From Prevotella sp. (GTDB lineage Bacteria; Bacteroidota; Bacteroidia; Bacteroidales; Bacteroidaceae), in contig JAFZUS010000140.1 in the NCBI GenBank assembly GCA_017618275.1, positions 1-50,519 on the forward strand: a stretch of DNA of 50,519 nucleotides, in the 5' to 3' direction. This document shows positions 16,876 to 23,496 of the stretch, piece by piece. Position numbers and translations under genes: made by a program. Every line of letters begins with the position of its first letter. Position 1 is the first letter of the stretch. The notes under the pieces were generated by a model. That model was not told the origin of the DNA and made no database searches. It was given only the letters and a program-made list of their open reading frames with translations.

Positions 16876-17430
16876 ATGATGCGGAAACTTTTATTTGCGT
16901 TTATGATGCTCTGTGCGTTGCTCTTAACAGCATGCGGAGGCAAGAAGGCACAGGGAGAGGGCGTTAACGCTGACTCTGTCAGTATGACCAGCGAGCGCCA
17001 GCAGTACATTAAGACCGAGAACGGAGAGTATGACAGTATCGTCGTGAAGGGATATGATCCTCAGGAACAGGAAATGGTTGACATCAAGGCTTTCGTGGAG
17101 CAGTTTTACATGGAATGGGACGATAGAGATCTGCTTGACTATGGCTATGTTAAACAGTACATTACCCCCAATCTCCTGAAATATCTTGCCGATGAGTACG
17201 ACTACGATTGTGAGGGTGAGTGCCTGGCTACATGGAAGTTCTTCTATGAGGGCGGCGGCGATGTCAGTGGGTTGAAGTCACGCCAGATAACGGCTCGCGA
17301 TGGGAGCCACGTTCTTGTTGAAAACAACTATGAAAACTATGAGTATGACGTGCTTCTGAAGGTGATTAAGGATGGCGATACCTTCAAGATCGACAGCCTG
17401 AAGCAAGAAAAATCAGAGTATATACATTAA
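16876..17430 (+). CDS. Lipoprotein, DUF3828-like
   Basis: About 184 residues from the ATG at 16876 (MMRKLLFAF). The lipobox LLLTACGG predicts a lipid-anchored Cys. The mature domain has an acidic N-terminal linker and then VDIKAFVEQFYMEWDD, a central LADEYDYDCEGECLATW, and C-terminal strands ending DGDTFKIDSLKQ, an NTF2-like arrangement seen in DUF3828 proteins. Two other lipoproteins in the window (45569 and 48491) share this architecture loosely. It starts 26 bases after the hydrolase, probably co-transcribed. Function unknown. Confidence 0.75.
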   Translation: MMRKLLFAFMMLCALLLTACGGKKAQGEGVNADSVSMTSERQQYIKTENGEYDSIVVKGYDPQEQEMVDIKAFVEQFYMEWDDRDLLDYGYVKQYITPNLLKYLADEYDYDCEGECLATWKFFYEGGGDVSGLKSRQITARDGSHVLVENNYENYEYDVLLKVIKDGDTFKIDSLKQEKSEYIH

Positions 17431-17456
17431 GGTCGAAGGGGATATAACGTGTAATA

Positions 17457-17541
17457 GTAAAACAACTTGTTTTACCACCATTAAGGTGCCTTTAATGAAT
17501 GGAAAAGATGCCTTCTAAGGAAGTAAAACAACTTGTTTTAC
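17457..17541. repeat. Pair of identical 19-bp palindromes
   Basis: GTAAAACAACTTGTTTTAC occurs at 17457-17475 and again at 17523-17541, start-to-start 66 bases, each a perfect odd palindrome. Between them is TTAAGGTGCCTTTAA, another near palindrome. After them AATAGTGTAAGAT occurs twice (about 17549 and 17616). They lie in the 250-base gap between two convergent genes, so they could be termination or operator structures, or remnants of a small transcript. Confidence 0.75.
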
Positions 17542-17683
17542 ATTAAGAATAATAGTGTAAGATTGCAAATAACATACACTACATGTAACAACCTGATTAT
17601 AAAAGAGATAATAGCAATAGTGTAAGATCAGGACGTTTCAGCCTCTGCGTGAAGTGTATCGGTATCGATGCCCCGAACTCTAG

Positions 17684-18646
17684 TCAGATTTTGACCGCAG
17701 AGATGTCTACCAGTCCGTTGACAATGGCGTAGATGGTGAGGCCTGCCGGACTGTGAATCTGCAGTTTGCGGGCAATATTGCGGCGGTGGGTGATGACGGT
17801 ATTGGTGGAGATGCAGAGGTGGTCGGCGATTTCCTTGTTCGACATGCCCTGAACGAGAGATACGATGACATCCTTCTCGCGGTCGGACAATGCCTCAGAA
17901 TTCTGACCGATGCCGCCTTTGAAAACCATATCTGATATGTTTTTCGTTACATCATTCTGCTTGACGATTTGCTCCAAACGGCGGATGGCAGGCACAAAGA
18001 TATGATCCTCTACCTCGGCGTGCTGTCGTAGCCACACCTCGTTCTCGTAGATGTCGTGAAGGGTGGCGGTCAACTGATTGTTATGCAAGCCGTCCTGTGG
18101 CAGGTATTTGATGATGAGCAACTTTAGTTCACGCAGTTTCTTGTCGGCTGCACCGTGATGCTTTGAGAAGGTCTCCACGTTGTAATCGTTTGTAGGATGT
18201 CCTTCCAGTAGCGACTCCACATAGGGGAAAAGGGTCTTCTGCTCGTATTTCATGTGCAGACGAATCTCGCGGGCATACTCGTCGTAAAAGCGAAGAATGA
18301 GACGTGCCAAGGAGTCGTTCTCGTTGAGCGACTCCGTTAGTTCCCTGCGGATATAGGGCAACTGGAAGTCGAGGAAATAGGCGTGGCTCGCTTCGAGATA
18401 GTGCAGTAGCGTGGGGACGCTGATCTTTTCGTCGGATTCAAACTCCCCGTAGCCATTGATAGTATAATTGACCACAGCGAGGAAGGTATAGGTGTCCACA
18501 CCATTGTCCTCGCAGGTCTCTTGCACAGTCTTGTCGCCAAAACCTAAGTTGATGCCGAAACTGCCTAACGACTGCAACAGGTCGTAATTATCGCGGATGA
18601 GCGAGATCATCTTATCGTCCGCCTCATACAATTTCTGATTCTTCAT
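17684..18646 (-). CDS. RIC-like hemerythrin domain fused to a LuxR-type DNA-binding domain
   Basis: 320 residues. Residues about 15-60 resemble the ScdA/YtfE N-terminal domain, but the usual CC pair is replaced (FGINLGFGDKT). Residues about 80-230 are a hemerythrin-type four-helix bundle with candidate di-iron ligands H88, H131/E135 (HMKYE), H163/H164 and H209/E213 (HAEVE). Residues 253-315 are a LuxR helix-turn-helix (LSDREKDVIVSLVQGMSNKEIA). YtfE/RIC proteins respond to nitric oxide and iron-sulfur damage, so this looks like a one-component iron, oxygen or NO sensor. It is divergent from a porin-imelysin operon, its likely target. The sensing role is inference. Confidence 0.85.
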   Translation of the reverse strand: MKNQKLYEADDKMISLIRDNYDLLQSLGSFGINLGFGDKTVQETCEDNGVDTYTFLAVVNYTINGYGEFESDEKISVPTLLHYLEASHAYFLDFQLPYIRRELTESLNENDSLARLILRFYDEYAREIRLHMKYEQKTLFPYVESLLEGHPTNDYNVETFSKHHGAADKKLRELKLLIIKYLPQDGLHNNQLTATLHDIYENEVWLRQHAEVEDHIFVPAIRRLEQIVKQNDVTKNISDMVFKGGIGQNSEALSDREKDVIVSLVQGMSNKEIADHLCISTNTVITHRRNIARKLQIHSPAGLTIYAIVNGLVDISAVKI

Positions 18647-18668
18647 ACCTACATTTGATTATCGGGTG

Positions 18669-18807
18669 CAAAGGTAGACATATTTTCCGACCTGTGCAAT
18701 AATCACAAGTAGGTATTTTTACAGTCTTTCCATATCCGAAAAGCCTTGAAATGGGGCTTTTCATCATTTTTAGGTATTGGTGCCCTATTCGAATCATATT
18801 ACCTTTG
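18669..18807. promoter_or_regulatory. Divergent promoter region between the hemerythrin regulator and the porin
   Basis: A minus-strand -7 box (TACCTTTG read at 18676-18669) serves the regulator and a plus-strand TACCTTTG at 18800-18807 serves the porin. Between them lie an inverted repeat GAAAAGCC (18738-18745)/GGCTTTTC (18755-18762), about 40-60 bases upstream of the porin box, and the repeat TAGGTATT at 18710 and 18771. TGTGCAATAATCACA (about 18693-18707) resembles a CRP/FNR-type site but is one base short. Confidence 0.65.
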
Positions 18808-18837
18808 CATCCGATTTTTGAAACAACAGAGAGAACG

Positions 18838-20205
18838 ATGAAAAGAATGATAGGTATTATGGCATTCGTCAGCATGGCGCTGACAGTCAATGCTGCGATT
18901 AAGCGAGGGCAGAGCGATGCTTGCATCAGCTCTGCCGAGCGTGAGCAGGTTCGACCAGAGGTCAATGCACAGGTCAACGCTGCTGATAGCGTGATGCAGC
19001 ACGCCAAGGGGCACAGGTTGAGCGTGGGTGGCTACGGCGAAGTGGCTTACTCACGCAACTTTTTTAGTGATCACGTAAGCCGTTATAGTCAGCCTGAGGA
19101 ACACAAGAACGACCCCAGTCACGGACGTTTCGACATTCCCCATGCCGTTATCTATCTGGGTTACGACTTCGGCAAAGGCTGGTCATTAGGTACAGAGATT
19201 GAGTTTGAACACGGTGGCGCCGGACTTGCCTACGAGAAGGAAGACGAGGAAGGCGGCGAGTGGGAACAGGAGACCGAGAAGGGTGGGGAAGTAGAACTGG
19301 AGCAGTTCTGGATTCAGAAGACTTTTTCTCGCGCTGCCAATCTCCGATTCGGTCATATCGTGGTGCCAGTAGGATTGAACAATGCCCACCACGAACCGTT
19401 GAACTTCTTCACCGTCTATCGTTCTGAAGGCGAGAACACCATCCTGCCAAGCACATGGCACCAGACAGGTGTGTCGTTCTTTGGTCGTTACGAAAAGTTC
19501 CGCTACGAGGCCCAACTGCTGGCAGGATTGAATGCCGACAACTTTACCAACACAAACTGGATTAAGAAGGGAACGGCCAGTCCACTGGAGTTCGAAGTAG
19601 CTAATAAATATGGTGTCGCACTTCGCCTGGATAACTATTCTGTTCCGGGATTACGTCTGGGACTGAGCGGCTACTATGGCGAGAGCATCGGCAACAGTTA
19701 TCCCAGAAATGCCAACGGTGTGGATGCGGAGTATAAGGGTCAGGTGCTCATTGGTGCCTTCGACTTTACCTACAACGCACACAACTGGATTGTCCGTGGA
19801 CAGGCTGACTATGGCTATTTGGGTGATGCGGAACAGTTGAAGTATGTTTATAACCGCACGAACAAGAAGTCGCCCTATCACCACTCTGCCTTTGTCAGCA
19901 AGAACGCTTACGCCGTGGGCATCGAGGCTGGCTACGATGTCTTCTCACAGATAAGCCGTCTGCGTAACAATGATCAGAAGTTCTACGTCTTCGGACGTTA
20001 TGAGCAGTATAACCCATACGCCAGCAAGACCAAGGGCACAGCCTACGATTACACCGAGGTGAAGCGCATGGCCTTTGGCGTGAACTATTATCCCGTGCCT
20101 GAGATTGCCATTAAGGCTGAGTATTCCAACCGTTTGCTGAAGAGCCAGTACAACAACGAGCCTTCTGTCAGCATCGGGGTAACCTATGAGGGATTCTTTT
20201 TATAA
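18838..20205 (+). CDS. Outer-membrane porin (phosphate-selective porin-like) of an imelysin locus
   Basis: About 455 residues from the ATG at 18838 (MKRMIGIMAFVSMALTVNA). The signal peptide is followed by an odd stretch (about residues 24-40, containing SSAEREQVR) encoded by a palindromic element. The barrel starts at LSVGGYGEVAYSRNF, with a strongly acidic Glu-rich segment (about 135-160) and NLRFGHIVVPVGLNN, and ends in VSIGVTYEGFFL, a typical C-terminal strand. It resembles the OprP/OprO-like porin family. It is followed by an imelysin lipoprotein and faces a hemerythrin regulator, so an iron or iron-complex pore is a reasonable inference. Confidence 0.82.
   Translation: MKRMIGIMAFVSMALTVNAAIKRGQSDACISSAEREQVRPEVNAQVNAADSVMQHAKGHRLSVGGYGEVAYSRNFFSDHVSRYSQPEEHKNDPSHGRFDIPHAVIYLGYDFGKGWSLGTEIEFEHGGAGLAYEKEDEEGGEWEQETEKGGEVELEQFWIQKTFSRAANLRFGHIVVPVGLNNAHHEPLNFFTVYRSEGENTILPSTWHQTGVSFFGRYEKFRYEAQLLAGLNADNFTNTNWIKKGTASPLEFEVANKYGVALRLDNYSVPGLRLGLSGYYGESIGNSYPRNANGVDAEYKGQVLIGAFDFTYNAHNWIVRGQADYGYLGDAEQLKYVYNRTNKKSPYHHSAFVSKNAYAVGIEAGYDVFSQISRLRNNDQKFYVFGRYEQYNPYASKTKGTAYDYTEVKRMAFGVNYYPVPEIAIKAEYSNRLLKSQYNNEPSVSIGVTYEGFFL
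18908..18953. repeat. Palindromic element (family A) in the porin N-terminal coding region
   Basis: A hairpin GGCAGAGC...GCTCTGCC (18908-18936, 8-bp arms plus GATGC/GCATC inside) is followed by CGAGCGTGAGCAGGTTCG. The right 20 bases are the same as in pyrG (5361-5380) and are read in the same frame. It lies directly after the signal-peptide codons. Confidence 0.85.
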
Positions 20206-20249
20206 TGCACAATTCACAATGCACAATTCACAATTATAACATAAAGCAA

Positions 20250-21563
20250 ATGAAAACGAAATTTATTCTATTAGTGGCGCTGATGATGGGCGCAATGACA
20301 TTCACATCATGTAGTAATGATGACGACAAGAACAACGATGAAACAGCGTTCAGTGTGACTGAGACAACACCACTTGTCGATGCCGACAACTACAACCAGA
20401 ACACCTCTGCTGCCAATTATTCGGTGAAGTCGTTTGGCGAGGGTGCTGTAGACGGTTGTGCCGATGTAGTCAGTCAGTTGGAGGCTGCTAATGCCGTCAT
20501 CGGCAGTGCCAAGCTCTCTGAGGCCCAGGAGACTTATCTCCGTGAGGTGCTTCGGAATCTGGTCAACAATGTCATCGTGCCCACTTACACCAATTTGGCC
20601 GATAATACCGAGGCGCTTGAAAAGACGCTGCACGGCCTGACCACCAGCACCATCACTCAGGCCCAGATCGATGAGGCTTGCAAGGATTTCAAAGCAGCTC
20701 GTATGTACTGGGAACAGAGCGAGGCTTTCCTTGGTGGTGCCGCTTCTGATTTCGATGTCGATCCCACCATCGACTCGTGGCCACTGAACCGCTCGTTGTT
20801 GCTCAGCTATTTCAACAATGGTATGAACGACGAGATGCTCGACGATGCGACCATCCTTGGCTTCCACGCTCTCGAGTTCATCCTCTTCCGCGATGGCCAG
20901 CCTCGTAAGGTGTCCGAACTGAAGGGCAACGATACCTACAAGAACTTTGAAAAAGTCTCTGGCGAACAGGAACTGGCCTACGCACAGACCATCTGCACCC
21001 TGCTCAAGCAACGCACCTTCCAACTGCAGTGTGCCTGGGATGGCGGCAAGAATGCAAACCGCATGGAGGTTGTAAAAGCTGCCGGTCTCGACTATCAGAC
21101 GGAGAAGGGTTTCTCCTTCGGTGATAACCTCATCAATGCCGGTATCAGCGGTGCCAACAGCAGTTTCCCGACATTGAAGGATGCCATTGCACAGGTTCTT
21201 TCTGACGATGAGGGCAGTTGTCTGGCCATCGCCAACGAGGTGGGCACAGCCAAGATTGCCAACCCATTCTCTGCTGGCGACGTGTCGTATGTGGAGTCGC
21301 CTTACAGCTACAACTCTATCGCTGACTTCCGCGACAATATCCGTTCTATCCGCAACGTATGGCTCGGCTCTACCGACAAGAAGGCCAACAAGTACAGCTT
21401 CCACACCTTCTTTGCCAGCGTCAATCAGGATGCCGTTAATAATAAGGTGGAAGGAGCCTATGTCAGTGCCATCGAGGGTATCAGTAACATGCCGTCGCCT
21501 TTCGTGAAGTACTGCTGCACCATTTGGAACATAGAATTCGAGGACGATGAGGACTGGGAATAA
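20250..21563 (+). CDS. Imelysin-family lipoprotein (iron-regulated, peptidase M75-like)
   Basis: 437 residues from the ATG at 20250; the frame extends upstream only through a CACAATT-type repeat (20203-20235), which is spacer. The lipobox is TFTSCSND. The imelysin signature GFHALE (residues 204-209; GxHxxE, binding iron in the family) sits between two helical repeats with DPTIDSWPLNRSLL. Imelysins (IrpA/ICMP-like) are surface or periplasmic proteins of iron acquisition. It is co-oriented with the porin and ends in a strong terminator. The di-haem protein at 25296, a usual partner, is 3.7 kb downstream beyond unrelated genes. Confidence 0.92.
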   Translation: MKTKFILLVALMMGAMTFTSCSNDDDKNNDETAFSVTETTPLVDADNYNQNTSAANYSVKSFGEGAVDGCADVVSQLEAANAVIGSAKLSEAQETYLREVLRNLVNNVIVPTYTNLADNTEALEKTLHGLTTSTITQAQIDEACKDFKAARMYWEQSEAFLGGAASDFDVDPTIDSWPLNRSLLLSYFNNGMNDEMLDDATILGFHALEFILFRDGQPRKVSELKGNDTYKNFEKVSGEQELAYAQTICTLLKQRTFQLQCAWDGGKNANRMEVVKAAGLDYQTEKGFSFGDNLINAGISGANSSFPTLKDAIAQVLSDDEGSCLAIANEVGTAKIANPFSAGDVSYVESPYSYNSIADFRDNIRSIRNVWLGSTDKKANKYSFHTFFASVNQDAVNNKVEGAYVSAIEGISNMPSPFVKYCCTIWNIEFEDDEDWE

Positions 21564-21596
21564 GCGCGATGCTTGCAGTAACACCATGTGAAATAA

Positions 21597-21635
21597 GCCA
21601 CCGACATCCATGATGAAGTGCCGGTGGCATTTTTA
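21597..21635 (+). terminator. Terminator after the imelysin gene
   Basis: GCCACCG (21597-21603) pairs with CGGTGGC (21622-21628) and is followed by ATTTTTAT. It ends the porin-imelysin transcript. Confidence 0.85.
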
Positions 21636-21649
21636 TATTGCCAAAGCCG

Positions 21650-21746
21650 CCCAATTGGAAAAAACTAAAAATCCAATTGGGAAATTATTTTTTTCCAGTT
21701 GGAAACCTGAAATCGGAGAAAATTGTGTACCTTTGCATCCAATTAG
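21650..21746. promoter_or_regulatory. Array of four CCAATTGG-type operators with 22-bp phasing, plus promoter
   Basis: CCAATTGG at 21651-21658 and 21673-21680, CCAGTTGG at 21695-21702 and CCAATTAG at 21739-21746 have centres 22, 22 and 44 bp apart, about two helical turns each. The first two extend to TCCAATTGGG-like palindromes. The -7 box TACCTTTG is at 21728-21735, so the last site covers the expected transcription start of the gene at 21763. This looks like a binding array for one dimeric regulator on one face of the DNA. The spacing is read directly from the sequence; the protein is unknown. Confidence 0.7.
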
Positions 21747-21762
21747 CAAATGAAGACGCAAA

Positions 21763-22311
21763 ATGAAGAGTGACATAAGGCAGATATTGTTGGAACTCCA
21801 TGCCCTACGTGGTGTTGACTTTGTGCGACAGCTCAAAGAGATTACAGCACGCAGAGAGTTCCGCCCTTATGGAACAGACACAGAAATATATTATGTAGGG
21901 GGCGATGACGATACTGACTTCCCGAGACTTGTTGATGCAGCCCGAAAGGCAGTTGCCCTTGGTTACCGCGTTTACATTCTTCCCAATCCGCATGGAATAA
22001 GAACTGCCGATTTCATCTTTGAGCGGAAAGGTGTATACAGAATGTATGATTTAAAAACCGTCTATGGCAAGAACTCCGTCGAATCACAGTTGCTTGATTC
22101 CATTGACCAGGCAAACCGCATCCTTCTCAATATGACCTCGGAATACAATCCTCGTCTGCTTGCAAAAGGCATAAGACGTTACTTTGAACATAATCCCAAT
22201 GCGCTCGAAGTATTGATTATGAAAGGCCGTCGCACCATATCCGTCATCAGAGAAGACACGGCAGGTCAGCACTACATTCGTAACTTCATGATGAAGTACA
22301 CACAAAAATAA
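21763..22311 (+). CDS. Orphan nuclease-like protein (CdiA C-terminal/PD-(D/E)XK-like)
   Basis: 182 residues, no signal peptide. After a helical N-terminus (about 1-35), the centre reads VGGDDDTDFPRLVDAA then YILPNPHGIRTADFIFE and YRMYDLKTVYGKNSVESQ. The ADF...E...DLKT pattern resembles the catalytic core of contact-dependent-inhibition toxin tRNases (CdiA_C) and PD-(D/E)XK nucleases. The C-terminus (ALEVLIMKGRRTISV) is a typical closing strand pair. No secretion gene or immunity protein was recognised beside it. Its promoter carries four phased operators. The nuclease reading is by pattern only, and toxin, repair or regulatory nuclease remain possible. Confidence 0.5.
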   Translation: MKSDIRQILLELHALRGVDFVRQLKEITARREFRPYGTDTEIYYVGGDDDTDFPRLVDAARKAVALGYRVYILPNPHGIRTADFIFERKGVYRMYDLKTVYGKNSVESQLLDSIDQANRILLNMTSEYNPRLLAKGIRRYFEHNPNALEVLIMKGRRTISVIREDTAGQHYIRNFMMKYTQK

Positions 22312-22412
22312 AGAGCCACCCAAAAGGGAATGACTCTTTTAAATTGGGCAGTATCGATAAGGCCTTACCCCACGCGGGATTCTACCCGGATAGCCAGAAC
22401 GAGTATTCTGAC
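22305..22412 (-). ncRNA. Probable small RNA (about 105 nt), identity unknown
   Basis: On the minus strand a good promoter (TTG near 22445, TATCTTTG at 22424-22417) is followed by about 105 structured bases. They include a CAGAA/TTCTG hairpin, a CGGG/CCCG hairpin and the palindrome TAAGGCCTTA. The transcript ends in a hairpin AAAAGAG...CTCTTT (22340-22310) followed by TATTTTTG, which also terminates the convergent gene at 21763. No open frame of note lies within. The compact promoter-structure-terminator unit argues for an sRNA. It is neither a tRNA nor the small SRP RNA, whose conserved loop is absent. Confidence 0.6.
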
Positions 22413-22564
22413 GGTGCAAAGATAAGCATTATTTCCGAATTATGCAAGTTTTTAGCCTCTTTTCTGCCTCTTATTACGTAAAATCGGTTAAATCTTGCTC
22501 TTCTTTAGAAGTTTTTTGCCAATGAAGGGCTAAATCTATGTTTTTTTGATTATATTTGCATCGT

Positions 22565-22755
22565 GTTTCCGTAAGGGGCACAAAATTTTGTTGGCTCAAT
22601 TTCCCATACGAATTGCGACCTCGAAAGAGAAAGAGAGTAAAACCAAATCTCCGTTGGAGTATGTGCTTTATAGCGCAGACTTCACCATAGGAGATTTGAG
22701 GCTGTCGCAAGCCTGTATGGGAATATGGCGGGGCTGCGCTATTTTTTTCCTAAAT
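22565..22755 (+). ncRNA. Structured RNA, candidate 6S RNA (Bacteroidales-1-like)
   Basis: The -7 box TATATTTG is at 22551-22558. The following ~185 bases fold into one long rod: TTCCCATAC (22601-22609) with GTATGGGAA (22715-22723), TTGCGAC (22613-22619) with GTCGCAA (22704-22710), an unpaired A/G-rich central region, then AAATCTCC (22645-22652) with GGAGATTT (22690-22697). It ends with a hairpin ATGGCG...CGCTAT and seven T (to 22748). A terminal stem, a central bubble and an apical stem with this length match the 6S RNA shape. A 78-codon open frame over it looks fortuitous. ncRNA status is well supported, 6S identity less so. Confidence 0.65.
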
Positions 22756-22803
22756 AATTGGCAATGCTTCAAAAATTATTGATTGAACGATAATGTGACG
22801 ATT

Positions 22804-23496
22804 ATGGATGCAAAGACTTTGAAGGAACTGCAAGCTGGCATGTCTGAGAGAATAAACGGAAGAGCAAAAGAACTTGGGCTTGTCAATGATAAAAGTGAGC
22901 CTGTAACGGATGGGGTCATGGACATTGACGAATATCTGAAATCATCGCCTCGCATCATGTGGGTATTGAAAGAGCCTTGGGATGATATTGATGAAAACGG
23001 AATCCCTTGCGGTGGGGGATGGGATATGTCGGAAGTTTTTGAGAAAGATGACGCTTGGAAGAACAGGACGTGGCAACCGATAATATATGCCTCATACGGC
23101 ATCACAAATCGCTGCTTGTGGAAAGACATGGACTGGATTCGTGACGATACAAGAATGGCAAATGTTCTAAAGAAAATCGCATATATCAATGTGAGCAAGA
23201 TGCCAGGATATACTAAAAGTGATGGTGAGAAAATTCGTTCAGCATATTCAAACTGGCGGGATGTTCTGCTGGAACAGATTAAAATGTACGAGCCACAAAT
23301 CATCATCTTTGGTTATACATTTGAATTGTTCAAGAATGATTTGATGGGTATGGATACTGAACCGATTTATCGAGAAGATGGCGTTATTCACGTATATGAA
23401 AAAGACGGAGCGAAGTTGCTTGATGTATATCATCCTAACCAGCGAATCATTAGTCGTGAATTGTATATTGATTCTATAATAAAGCAGTGCTTATGA
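22804..23496 (+). CDS. Uracil-DNA-glycosylase-superfamily-like protein
   Basis: 230 residues from the ATG at 22804 (a TTG at 22783 is the alternative). Motifs in order, IMWVLKEPWDD, a central AYINVSKMPGY, YEPQIIIFGYTFELF and the C-terminal LLDVYHPNQRI, follow the layout of uncharacterised UDG-superfamily proteins (beta1 loop, central strand, and the H-containing loop with HPN). Catalytic activity on DNA is not shown. It overlaps the next gene by ATGA, so the two are translationally coupled. The pair is more AT-rich than the neighbours, suggesting transfer. Confidence 0.6.
   Translation: MDAKTLKELQAGMSERINGRAKELGLVNDKSEPVTDGVMDIDEYLKSSPRIMWVLKEPWDDIDENGIPCGGGWDMSEVFEKDDAWKNRTWQPIIYASYGITNRCLWKDMDWIRDDTRMANVLKKIAYINVSKMPGYTKSDGEKIRSAYSNWRDVLLEQIKMYEPQIIIFGYTFELFKNDLMGMDTEPIYREDGVIHVYEKDGAKLLDVYHPNQRIISRELYIDSIIKQCL

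Noticed and set aside
18693-18707. CRP/FNR or HcpR box in the divergent promoter
   Set aside because: TGTGCAATAATCACA has the right half-sites, but the spacing is one base short of TGTGA-N6-TCACA. It is not strong enough to list as a site by itself.
22340-22424. tRNA-like hairpins in the region of the minus-strand sRNA
   Set aside because: A GGGTAGAATCCC arm looks superficially like a T-arm, but the T-loop consensus, a 7-bp acceptor stem and a plausible anticodon arm at proper spacing are missing. A promoter and terminator fit an sRNA better.
22546-22782. 78-codon open frame on the plus strand
   Set aside because: It lies on the rod-shaped RNA, starts inside the promoter box region, has no signal of coding composition, and its sequence is explained by nested inverted repeats.
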